A stretch of DNA of 51,013 nt from Bacteroidales bacterium (GTDB lineage Bacteria; Bacteroidota; Bacteroidia; Bacteroidales; WCHB1-69): NCBI GenBank assembly GCA_016288655.1, contig JAEEKX010000030.1, forward strand, positions 1 to 51,013, read 5' to 3'. Shown piece by piece: positions 40,768-47,992 of this stretch. How positions within the stretch are numbered: position 1 is the first letter of the stretch; each line of letters starts with the position of its first letter. Made by a program: the position numbers and the translations under genes. Below the pieces are notes generated by a model. That model made no database searches, was not told the origin of the DNA, and was given only the letters and a program-made list of their open reading frames with translations.

Positions 40768-43107
40768 ATGAAAAAAATCCTCCTTCTTATGGCGGTTCTC
40801 TTTTGCGGCGTCACGGCTTCTGCCCAGGACCGCACCGACAGCATGCACGTCGCCCATTACGATATTCACTTGAATATCACTGATTTCACCAACCATCAGG
40901 TGTATGGCTATGCCGACCTGCAAGTCGTCGCGAAAGTAGAGGGATTGGACTACGTCCATTTGGATCTGCAGCGGATGACAGCGGACTCCATCCTCTTGGA
41001 TGGCGTTCCGCACACTGATTTCACTCACGAGGGGACTTTGATACACATCGGCCTGCCCCAACCGCTGGCTTCGGGCGACACCGTCCGGATCCGGGTCTAT
41101 TACGCCGGTCTGCCGGCTATCGACTCTTATTTCGGCGGCTTCTACTTCTCCGGCGAATACTGCTACAACCTCGGCGTCGCCTTCCGCGACCTTCCCCACA
41201 ACTTCGGCCGCGCCTGGTATCCTTGTATGGACTTTTTCACCGACAAATCGACCTATACTTTCCATATCGAGACGGAAGCCGGCAAGAAGGCCATCTGCGG
41301 CGGCGTGCTGACCGACAGCGTGGCCACGGACGACAGCACCGTCATTTGGAGTTGGGTTTTGGATGATCCCGTGCCCACCTATCTCACCTCCGTGGCCGTC
41401 GGCAACTACATGCACTATGCCGACACCGTGCAGGGGCTGGAGCGCGTGGTGCCCATCGACATCTACACGCGCCCCTCCGAATTCAACAAGATAGCCGGCT
41501 CTTTCGTGCATCTGAAGGATGTGTTTCATCTCTATGAGAGTCTGTACGGCCCCTATCCGTGGGTGCGTCTGGGTTATGTGGGGGTGGCCTTCACCGGCGG
41601 TGCCATGGAGCACGTCACCAACATCGCCTACCCGCAGATCGCCATCGGGGGCACGACCGCCAATGAGTTGTTGTACGCCCACGAGTTCTCGCACATGTGG
41701 TTCGGTGATTTGGTGACCTGCAGCCGCGCTGAGGAGATGTGGATCAACGAGGGTTTCGCCCGCTTCAACGAGGCCGTGGCCGACGGAGGGCTTTACCCGA
41801 ACGAGGATCCCGCCATCGACGGCTACCGGACCAACATCCGCGCGACCCATCACGATGTTCTGCGCACGGCACACATCGACGATGGGGGCTACTGGGCCTT
41901 GGACTCCATGCCGCAGGAGGTCACCTACGGAACCACTACCTACGACAAGGGGGCGCTGGTGGTCCACACGCTTCGCAACTACATGGGTGACAGCATCTTC
42001 TTCGCTTCCCTGCGGGCCATGTTCCAGACTTACGCCTACCAGAACATTACCACGATGCAGTTGTTCGACTTCCTGTCGGAGCAGAGCGGCATGAACTTAC
42101 ACGACTTCCGTGAAGGGTGGGTGTCGCAACCCGGATTCCTGCACTTCGCCGTCGATTCCATCCGGGCGACGGGCAATGACGACGAGTACCGCTTTTACGT
42201 GCGCCAGAGGTTGAGCCATGCGTATCATTTCGCCAACTCCAATGTGATGGACATCACGTTCTTTTCCGCTGACAACCAACGCTATACGTTGGAGCGCTTC
42301 TCCTTCTCCGGGGAGTTCGCCCAGGGTACGGTCACGTTGCCGTGGGCACCGGCCTTCGCCGTGGTCGATATTGACGAGAAGATGACCGACGCCATCATCG
42401 ATTATGGATACGACCTGACGGCTACGGGCATCAAGAATGCCACGGACGCCAACTTCAAGTTGTTGGTGAACGACCTTTCCGAGCCGACCTACTTCCGTGT
42501 GGAGGACAACATCATTCCTGCGGAGCCGCTGTCCGAGGATGCCAATCCGCATGTAACTGCTGTATCTACAGACCATTATTGGCGCGTGGCCTGCACGCCG
42601 GAGGGCACCATTCAGGGTGGAATGAGGTTCGCTTTCCATGCCAACAACGAGTCTGCTTCCGACTACCATTTCCTTCACGATTACACCTTCAACGAAGTGG
42701 AATTGCTCTACCGTCGTGATGGTACCGAACAGTGGCGTCCGGTTGAAGCCAACAAAACCGGTAACATGACCAATGGCTATCTCGCTGTTTCAGAAGTGAT
42801 TCCTGGGGAATATGCCATTGGTGTCGGCGACGGCGTCGTGGGTGTGAATACCGTGGTGCCTGTTTCCGATGTCCGCATCTATCCCAATCCGACATCCGAC
42901 AAGCTGACCGTCGAGATCGACCATGTCAGCGCTCGGGGGCAGTTCCGGGTACAGGTTTGCGGTTTGGATGGCAAGAAGTTGATGGATAGGAAGTTGTCAT
43001 CCCGTCAGTCACAAATAGCCGTTGATTCGTTGCCTGCCGGCATCTACGTTGTCATGGTGCTTTCTGAAGGGAAGATGATCTTCTCCCAGAAGTTTGTCAA
43101 AGAGTAA
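40768..43107 (+). CDS. Secreted M1-family metallopeptidase with type A T9SS signal
   Basis: The 779-residue protein has a signal peptide ending near TASAQ (residue 20). An N-terminal beta domain and a thermolysin-like domain follow, with zinc motif HEFSH (His305, Glu306, His309) and third ligand Glu328 (INEGF), spaced as in gluzincins. Tyr392 in YDKGALVVH is the usual transition-state Tyr. The exopeptidase motif GAMEN reads GAMEH here (278-282). After a C-terminal helical part, the end carries IYPNPTSDKLTVEI and GIYVVMVLSEGKMIFSQKFVKE, the type A T9SS sorting domain. It would be exported across the outer membrane and cleave peptides outside the cell. Aminopeptidase activity is expected but the GAMEH change may alter the N-terminus recognition. 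Confidence 0.92.
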   Translation: MKKILLLMAVLFCGVTASAQDRTDSMHVAHYDIHLNITDFTNHQVYGYADLQVVAKVEGLDYVHLDLQRMTADSILLDGVPHTDFTHEGTLIHIGLPQPLASGDTVRIRVYYAGLPAIDSYFGGFYFSGEYCYNLGVAFRDLPHNFGRAWYPCMDFFTDKSTYTFHIETEAGKKAICGGVLTDSVATDDSTVIWSWVLDDPVPTYLTSVAVGNYMHYADTVQGLERVVPIDIYTRPSEFNKIAGSFVHLKDVFHLYESLYGPYPWVRLGYVGVAFTGGAMEHVTNIAYPQIAIGGTTANELLYAHEFSHMWFGDLVTCSRAEEMWINEGFARFNEAVADGGLYPNEDPAIDGYRTNIRATHHDVLRTAHIDDGGYWALDSMPQEVTYGTTTYDKGALVVHTLRNYMGDSIFFASLRAMFQTYAYQNITTMQLFDFLSEQSGMNLHDFREGWVSQPGFLHFAVDSIRATGNDDEYRFYVRQRLSHAYHFANSNVMDITFFSADNQRYTLERFSFSGEFAQGTVTLPWAPAFAVVDIDEKMTDAIIDYGYDLTATGIKNATDANFKLLVNDLSEPTYFRVEDNIIPAEPLSEDANPHVTAVSTDHYWRVACTPEGTIQGGMRFAFHANNESASDYHFLHDYTFNEVELLYRRDGTEQWRPVEANKTGNMTNGYLAVSEVIPGEYAIGVGDGVVGVNTVVPVSDVRIYPNPTSDKLTVEIDHVSARGQFRVQVCGLDGKKLMDRKLSSRQSQIAVDSLPAGIYVVMVLSEGKMIFSQKFVKE

Positions 43108-43136
43108 TTCAATTCATATTCAATAATTAGATTGCT

Positions 43137-44258
43137 ATGAAGATCGCCGTCAACACCCGATTGCTGCTCAAGGACAAGTTGGAGGGCATCGGCGTTTTCG
43201 CGAACGAGTCTTTGAAACGCATGGTTGCGGCACATCCCGAACATGAGTTCTATTTCATTTTTGACCGCAACTATGACGAGCGGTTTGTCTTTGCCGACAA
43301 TGTGAAGCCGGTGATGACCTTTCCGCCGACGCGGCATCCCTATCTTTGGTATATATATTTCGAATATTCAATACCTTACGTTCTGCGGAAGCTGAATCCC
43401 GACCTTTTCCTGTCGCCTGACGGCTGGTTGTCGCTCCGCGCCGATGTGCCGCAGGTGGCGGTGATTCACGACCTGAATTTCGAGCACCAGACGGATTTTC
43501 TGAAGCCGACGTACCAGAAGTATTACGTCAAATACTTCCCGCGGTTCGCCCGCAAGGCGGCGCGGTTGGCCACGGTTTCGGAGTTCTCGCGGCGCGACAT
43601 CCACAAACTGTACGGCATCCCCGAAGATCGTATCGACGTGGTGTATAACGGTAGTAGTGAGCAGTTTGCGCCGCTGAGTGCCGAAGGTCGGGCGGCGGTG
43701 CGCGAGAAGGTGTCGCACGGCTGCGACTATTTCCTGTTCGTGAGCGCGATCCACAAGCGCAAGAACCTTGCCAACATCCTGCGGGCTTTCGACAGTTTCA
43801 AGGAGCATGCCGACAGTGGCATGAAGTTCTTGGTTGTGGGCGAGCGCGCGGGGATGCAGGACGATGTGGCGGCGGTACTTGACGGGATGAGGCACGCGGC
43901 CGACGTCCGCTTTTTGGGGCATCTGAGCACGCCGGATCTGGCGGCGGCGATGGCCTCGGCCACTGCGCTCGTATATGCCTCGTTCTTCGAGGGTTTCGGT
44001 ATTCCCATTTTGGAGGCCTTCGCCGCCGAGACCGCCGTCATCACCTCCAATGTCACCTCCATGCCAGAGGTGGCGGGCGATGCCGCACTCTTGGTCGATC
44101 CCGCCTCGGTGGAGCAGATCGCGGACGCGATGCGCGCGATAGCCGCCGATCCGCAACTGCGCGACGGGTTGATTGCGCGGGGACGCGAACAGCGCAAACG
44201 CTTCAGCTGGGACTTGACCGCCGAGCGTCTCTGGAACTGCGTGGAAGCCGCTTTGTAA
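43137..44258 (+). CDS. Family 4-type glycosyltransferase
   Basis: The 373-residue protein has the GT-B fold. An N-terminal domain starts with MKIAVNTRLLLKDKLEGIGVFANESL and has a VAVIHDLNFEHQTDFLKP block near 103-120; DVVYNGSSEQF follows near 163. The C-terminal nucleotide-sugar domain has FLFVSAIHKRKNLANILRAF near 199-218 and ASFFEGFGIPILEAFAAETAVITSNVTSMPEVAGDAALLVDP near 282-323, with the E-x7-E motif. This is typical of retaining GT4 mannosyl- or glucosyltransferases in polysaccharide synthesis. It follows the M1 gene by 29 bp. Donor and acceptor are not predictable. It is the last gene before the accessory region. Confidence 0.88.
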   Translation: MKIAVNTRLLLKDKLEGIGVFANESLKRMVAAHPEHEFYFIFDRNYDERFVFADNVKPVMTFPPTRHPYLWYIYFEYSIPYVLRKLNPDLFLSPDGWLSLRADVPQVAVIHDLNFEHQTDFLKPTYQKYYVKYFPRFARKAARLATVSEFSRRDIHKLYGIPEDRIDVVYNGSSEQFAPLSAEGRAAVREKVSHGCDYFLFVSAIHKRKNLANILRAFDSFKEHADSGMKFLVVGERAGMQDDVAAVLDGMRHAADVRFLGHLSTPDLAAAMASATALVYASFFEGFGIPILEAFAAETAVITSNVTSMPEVAGDAALLVDPASVEQIADAMRAIAADPQLRDGLIARGREQRKRFSWDLTAERLWNCVEAAL

Positions 44259-44423
44259 AGGGGGTTCGGTCCTGTCGTATTTCAACATATTCATACCTGG
44301 GAGGGCGCTTTCGGCATTCTCCTTCGTGGTTGAGAAGCGCTCTATCTGACGCCAGTAGGCGTCGGCAGGAACGCATTTTCGACGACATCTACCGCAAATT
44401 GTACGCCACCTGCAAGTATCGGA

Positions 44424-45014
44424 CTACGCTTCTCCGTTGCCTTCCACGAGAGAGCGCAGGCGTGCCAATTCTGCCTCCATCTGTTTCATTTTCTCATCGT
44501 TCTCTCGCCGAATTGAATGGCGGAATTTGAACATGGCGAGGTTCAGTTCGAAAGAGGTTTCGGTGCTCTTCTCTGGCAACAGATCGGTGATGAGGTCTTC
44601 CACTAGTTGTCCGCCACGATGCAACAGCTGTTTCTGCACAACTGTATCCTCTTCCTGCTGAGGAATTTCCACAATCACACGCGACAGTTCCTTCAGTTTG
44701 GCGTATGCCTCCACAATGGCGATGGTGGTTTGCTCCGCCCTTTCTCCCTTCAGAATTGTCGCCAGCATATACAGGCCTCGCTCAGAGAATGCCTTGGGAA
44801 GTTGGCGGGTTTTCTGGAATTTTGCGGTCAAAATTTTTGACCGCAAAGCAGAAAACCCCTGATTGTCAAGCTCAAAGATATACCCTTTAGGAAATTTTCT
44901 GGGGTTGTTCTTCACGGCTTGGTTGGTCTCTTTGGTTGCCACGCCATACAATTCGGCGACATCGCAGTCCAAGATGACCTGCTGGTTGCGCAGGGTGATG
45001 ATTCTTTCTTCCAC
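44424..45014 (-). CDS. ORF6N-domain protein with a disrupted start region
   Basis: Residues from the GTG at 45014 give 196 aa: VEERIITLRNQQVILDCDVAELYGVATKETNQAVKNNP is a clear ORF6N (KilA-N related, phage/mobile-element) DNA-binding domain. KFPKGYIFELD and a long C-terminal part with a coiled coil (EKMKQMEAELARLRSLVEG) follow. The family occurs in phages and mobile elements of Bacteroidota and may act as a regulator. No ATG lies in frame where the family starts. An ATG at 45031 encodes MAEQK in the +1 frame, and one more A in the A6 tract at 45016-45021 would join it to the ORF6N frame. So the gene is frameshifted, phase-variable, or starts at GTG. Confidence 0.75.
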   Translation of the reverse strand: MEERIITLRNQQVILDCDVAELYGVATKETNQAVKNNPRKFPKGYIFELDNQGFSALRSKILTAKFQKTRQLPKAFSERGLYMLATILKGERAEQTTIAIVEAYAKLKELSRVIVEIPQQEEDTVVQKQLLHRGGQLVEDLITDLLPEKSTETSFELNLAMFKFRHSIRRENDEKMKQMEAELARLRSLVEGNGEA

Positions 45015-45149
45015 ATTTTTTGTTCTGCCATATTTTTGCAGAGATTTTTTCAATTTCGGAGTTTTTTGATGTGAGGGTGCGATGAGGCGAAAAGGGAGGG
45101 GGAGTCCGCCCGCGGCACGGGCGGTGGGTACGGAAGGACGGGAAAGGTG

Positions 45150-45507
45150 ATGCCGCGGAAGAACGGGGAGGGGGAGAAATCGCACATCTTCGGACAGTTC
45201 GCCGTTCTTCACGCTCACTCACCGTCGATTTCTTCACGCCGTAATTTACAAGGCGGCCAGAGATGCGGGGCTGCCGCGTTCTTTCCACGCATTGGGGTAT
45301 TAACTGGCTGCCGTACAGGCGCGATTCATCGCGTCTCTGCCGATGATGCCCAGACGGTTGCGATGACCTTTCACCCCGAAGGGGTGATATTGGGGTAACC
45401 CCGTACAAGCGCAGCGCAGTGCGGGGTGTGCGTGGGAGCGTGCGCCCACCGCGGCACGCCGGCAGGGTGATAGTACCGGGCGGGGTGTATGCCGCGGAAG
45501 AACGGGG
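45150..45507. repeat. Direct repeat pair flanking the hairpin region
   Basis: An identical 19-bp sequence starting ATGCCGCGGAAGAACGGG occurs at 45150-45168 and 45489-45507, each followed by G-rich DNA. The two copies bracket about 320 bp that includes the hairpin cluster at 45317-45427. This could mark an inserted or duplicated non-coding element. Confidence 0.7.
45317..45427. repeat. Cluster of three palindromic intergenic elements
   Basis: Three hairpins lie in a row: GGCGCGAT/ATCGCGTC (45319-45336), TCACCCC/GGGGTGA (45371-45387) and ACCCCGTAC/GTGCGGGGT (45398-45427). Similar strings occur as dispersed intergenic repeats in Bacteroidales genomes, as far as I recall. No coding potential is seen; together with the flanks this accounts for the non-coding stretch 45032-45513. 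Confidence 0.65.
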
Positions 45508-45513
45508 TGGGGG

Positions 45514-45596
45514 ATTGGAAAAGTGTAAAAATCAGGGCGATTTGGCATTGGAAAAGTGTAAAAAAATCCCCGATTTGGTATTGGAAAAGTGTAGAA
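45514..45596 (+). repeat. 33-bp tandem repeats upstream of the ATPase gene
   Basis: Two full 33-bp units start at 45514 and 45547 and a third, partial one at 45580. Each begins ATTGGAAAAGTGTA and continues A-rich then CGATTTGG. The period is exact, with point differences between units. The third unit supplies the TTG of the ATPase promoter. A related core, ATTGAAAAAGTGCAA, occurs at 47924-47938 before hsdM. Confidence 0.85.
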
Positions 45597-45609
45597 GTTT
45601 GTATCTTTG
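45581..45609 (+). promoter_or_regulatory. Promoter of the DUF4143 ATPase gene
   Basis: A -33 TTG (45581-45583, inside the third repeat) and a -7 TATCTTTG (45602-45609) are separated by 18 bp. The ATG is 25 bp downstream of the -7 box. Confidence 0.65.
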
Positions 45610-45634
45610 CAGCGGAGACAAAAATGATAGTATT

Positions 45635-46993
45635 ATGGTTAAAAGAAAGATATACAATAAGTTAGAAAATTTCTTTCAGTCCGATAATCGCGCGCTTTTG
45701 GTCACTGGTGCGCGACAGGTTGGAAAAACATTCTCGATACGTGAGGTGGGAAAGAAAATTTTTAAGAATTTTGTAGAAATAAATTTCATTGAAAAGCCAG
45801 ACGCTTTGGAGATTTTCAGCGATGTAAGCGACAGTCAAGAGATACTGCTCCGTTTGTCGGCCTTCACTCATCGCAAATTAGTACCAGGGAAGACGCTTAT
45901 TTTCTTTGATGAAGTTCAGCAAAGCAAAGAGATGGTGACTGCCATCAAGTTTCTGGTGGATGAGGGCAGCTATCGTTATGTGATGAGCGGCTCATTGCTG
46001 GGGGTGGAACTGAAAGACTTGCGTAGTGTTCCTGTGGGCTATATGGCTGAATATGAAATGTATCCACTTGATTTGGAGGAATTTGCCTTGGCGTTAGGAA
46101 TAGGGGAAAATGTGATTGCTCACCTTAAGGATTGCTATGAACGGCGCGTTCCAGTGGACAGCTTTGTGCATGCAAGGATGCTGGAGATGGTTCGTCTGTA
46201 CTTGTTGACGGGCGGTATGCCGGCCGTTGTGCAGAAGTACTTGGACACCAATAATCTGAGGAGCGTGTTGGATGTGCAGCGCGGTATTATACAGACCTAC
46301 AAGCGCGACATTACCCAGTATGACCATGAGCATAAGTTGCAGATTGAGGAAATTTACAATCTCATTCCTTCGGAATTGGACGCAAAGAACAAACGATTCA
46401 TATTGAAGGAGTTGGACAGCAAGGCGCGTTTTAGTCGATATGAAAGTGGCCTGCTTTGGTTGCAGGATTCGGGGGTGGCTTTGCCCACCTACAACGTGAG
46501 CGAACCTTGTTTGCCGCTGTTGTTGAACAAGCAGCGAAACCTCTTCAAACTGTTTGCCAACGATGTGGGGTTGTTGGCGGCGATGTACGGTGCGAACATC
46601 CAGATAAAATTGTTGAGCCAGAATCCGAATATAAATTACGGGGCAATCTTCGAGAATTTGGTGGCGCAGGAACTCACGGCGCATGGTTTTGCCGCTGACC
46701 ACAACCTCTATTATTTCAACAGCAAAAAGCAGGGCGAGTTGGATTTCATAGTGGAACATGACGGTGCGGTGCTCCCCATTGAGGTGAAATCGGGCAAGGA
46801 TTACGAGCGGCACCGCGCTTTGTCGGGAGTGATGTCCGATGCTGCTTACGACATCCCGTTGGCTGTGGTCTTTTGTCAAGACAATGTTCAGGTGAAAGAG
46901 CGTGTGGTATATCTTCCCATCTATATGCTGATGTTCCTTCAGCGCGAGACCGCCACTGACTTGATCTACCATTTCGATGCACAGATGGGGTAA
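45635..46993 (+). CDS. AAA ATPase with C-terminal DUF4143 domain
   Basis: The 452-residue protein starts at the ATG at 45635 (MVKRKIYNKLENFFQSDNRALL). It has Walker A GARQVGKTF (25-33) and Walker B TLIFFDEVQ near 98-106, a sensor-like YVMSGSLLG near 130, and a DUF4143 C-terminus with GAIFENLVAQEL. The final GELDFIVEHDGAVLPIEVKSGKDY near 380-403 looks like a PD-(D/E)xK nuclease-type core. The family is abundant in Bacteroidota and archaea; the biochemical role is unknown, with mobile-element or defence links proposed. Codon use is less G/C-rich than in the core genes. It is preceded by 33-bp repeats and is the first plus-strand gene of the accessory island. Confidence 0.88.
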   Translation: MVKRKIYNKLENFFQSDNRALLVTGARQVGKTFSIREVGKKIFKNFVEINFIEKPDALEIFSDVSDSQEILLRLSAFTHRKLVPGKTLIFFDEVQQSKEMVTAIKFLVDEGSYRYVMSGSLLGVELKDLRSVPVGYMAEYEMYPLDLEEFALALGIGENVIAHLKDCYERRVPVDSFVHARMLEMVRLYLLTGGMPAVVQKYLDTNNLRSVLDVQRGIIQTYKRDITQYDHEHKLQIEEIYNLIPSELDAKNKRFILKELDSKARFSRYESGLLWLQDSGVALPTYNVSEPCLPLLLNKQRNLFKLFANDVGLLAAMYGANIQIKLLSQNPNINYGAIFENLVAQELTAHGFAADHNLYYFNSKKQGELDFIVEHDGAVLPIEVKSGKDYERHRALSGVMSDAAYDIPLAVVFCQDNVQVKERVVYLPIYMLMFLQRETATDLIYHFDAQMG

Positions 46994-47010
46994 AGATTTT
47001 TTGTTCTTAA

Positions 47011-47040
47011 TTGTTGTTTTTAATAAAAAACGTATTTTTG
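47011..47040 (+). promoter_or_regulatory. Promoter of the R-x4-H helical protein gene
   Basis: A -33 TTG (47011-47013) and a -7 TATTTTTG (47033-47040) have a 19-bp spacer, a full consensus match. The ATG is 31 bp downstream of the -7 box, so this gene is transcribed separately from the ATPase gene. Confidence 0.72.
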
Positions 47041-47071
47041 TATTTTTTTGCGCAGTAGTTGCAAGCATAAA

Positions 47072-47800
47072 ATGATAAACGAATTTGATAATATCCAGTA
47101 TGCACCGATACTGAACTGCCTATATGAGCGGTGGTTTCAAGAGATGCAATATAATGGTAAGGAACTCAATGAGGATGAAAAGAAAGAGTTTTTACAGATG
47201 GTTAATGGCACGATTTCCATCCATTTGGAAGGTTTGCCAATACTGAAAGAGGCTCTTGAGCAAATAAAAGATTTGCACGATGAATTTCACGAGGCATATA
47301 GAGTAGTAATTTCTGTTTCTCAGTTTGCTTTAATAACCATGATTGACAGTATGGTTATCAGCAAATATTTTATTTTGGCTGATCAAGATTATGACAAGCG
47401 GTTTATGCGTGGGAAAATGAAAGTTATTCTTAATGAAGGATTCAAGAAACTCTATGGCTTTAAGGGTGGAAAAGATTCTAAATGGGATGAACTTAGCAGT
47501 ATTCTAAAATACTTCCCAGAGGAAATCAAAAAGCAATACCAAGAGTTGTCGTCTTTGCTTGAAAAGGAAGCAAAATCTTCCTCTTGGTGGAAAGATGAAC
47601 GTGATTTGGAAACTCATCTTGATGCTGAAAAACTTTATATTTCAAGATGCGAGGATGTGGTAGAAAGCAAGGTAATGATGGAATCGCTTAAACTTTTCAA
47701 GACTCTTCGTGCAGTGAATTTTTTCCTGAAAAATATGCATACTTTTTTATATAATCTTCTTGTAGATATGTATTTGCGTGGAGAATTGAAAAAGGAATAA
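47072..47800 (+). CDS. Unrecognised helical protein with R-x4-H motif, possibly HEPN-like
   Basis: I recognise no named family. The 242-residue protein from the ATG at 47072 is predicted to be almost entirely alpha-helical and soluble. It has an acidic N-terminal helix pair (about 10-70), a hydrophobic core helix (FALITMIDSMVISKYFIL, 85-102) and a Trp-rich loop SSSWWKDERDLETH. Arg177 and His182 make an R-x4-H motif followed by a long helix, the layout of the catalytic motif in HEPN ribonucleases. Codon use is AT-rich compared with core genes. It has its own promoter and lies 192 bp upstream of hsdM in an island that also contains an AAA ATPase. A HEPN toxin or defence RNase is a hypothesis only. 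Confidence 0.6.
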   Translation: MINEFDNIQYAPILNCLYERWFQEMQYNGKELNEDEKKEFLQMVNGTISIHLEGLPILKEALEQIKDLHDEFHEAYRVVISVSQFALITMIDSMVISKYFILADQDYDKRFMRGKMKVILNEGFKKLYGFKGGKDSKWDELSSILKYFPEEIKKQYQELSSLLEKEAKSSSWWKDERDLETHLDAEKLYISRCEDVVESKVMMESLKLFKTLRAVNFFLKNMHTFLYNLLVDMYLRGELKKE

Positions 47801-47921
47801 CGTTGAATTAAGGCTAAAAAATTCTCTGTCAAAAATTGTAGTTTTTTTGTCATTTTTATGCCTGTTCCTACTATTTTTCAACCTTAAATTTGTAATATTA
47901 AAGGGCTTTTTTGCTGTCTTT

Positions 47922-47966
47922 GCATTGAAAAAGTGCAAGATTATGCCGAAAAAAATGCTATTTTTG
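47922..47966 (+). promoter_or_regulatory. Repeat-like motif and candidate -7 box upstream of hsdM
   Basis: GCATTGAAAAAGTGCAA (47922-47938) matches the core of the 33-bp repeats at 45514 in all but two positions. TATTTTTG at 47959-47966 fits the -7 consensus, 26 bp before the hsdM ATG. A second TAnnTTTG (TAAATTTG) lies at 47885-47892. No good -33 is seen for either. Confidence 0.45.
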
Positions 47967-47992
47967 CGGGTTGAAAATAGAGTAATTAGCCT

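Noticed and set aside
44330-44530. A short plus-strand frame between the glycosyltransferase and the ORF6N gene
   Set aside because: It runs into the antisense of the ORF6N gene and shows no conserved features.
45147-45398. A short plus-strand open frame in the hairpin block
   Set aside because: It consists of translated palindromic repeats and has no domain or start signal.
45514-45596. The 33-bp repeats as a CRISPR array
   Set aside because: The units are directly adjacent with no spacers, and no cas gene is nearby.
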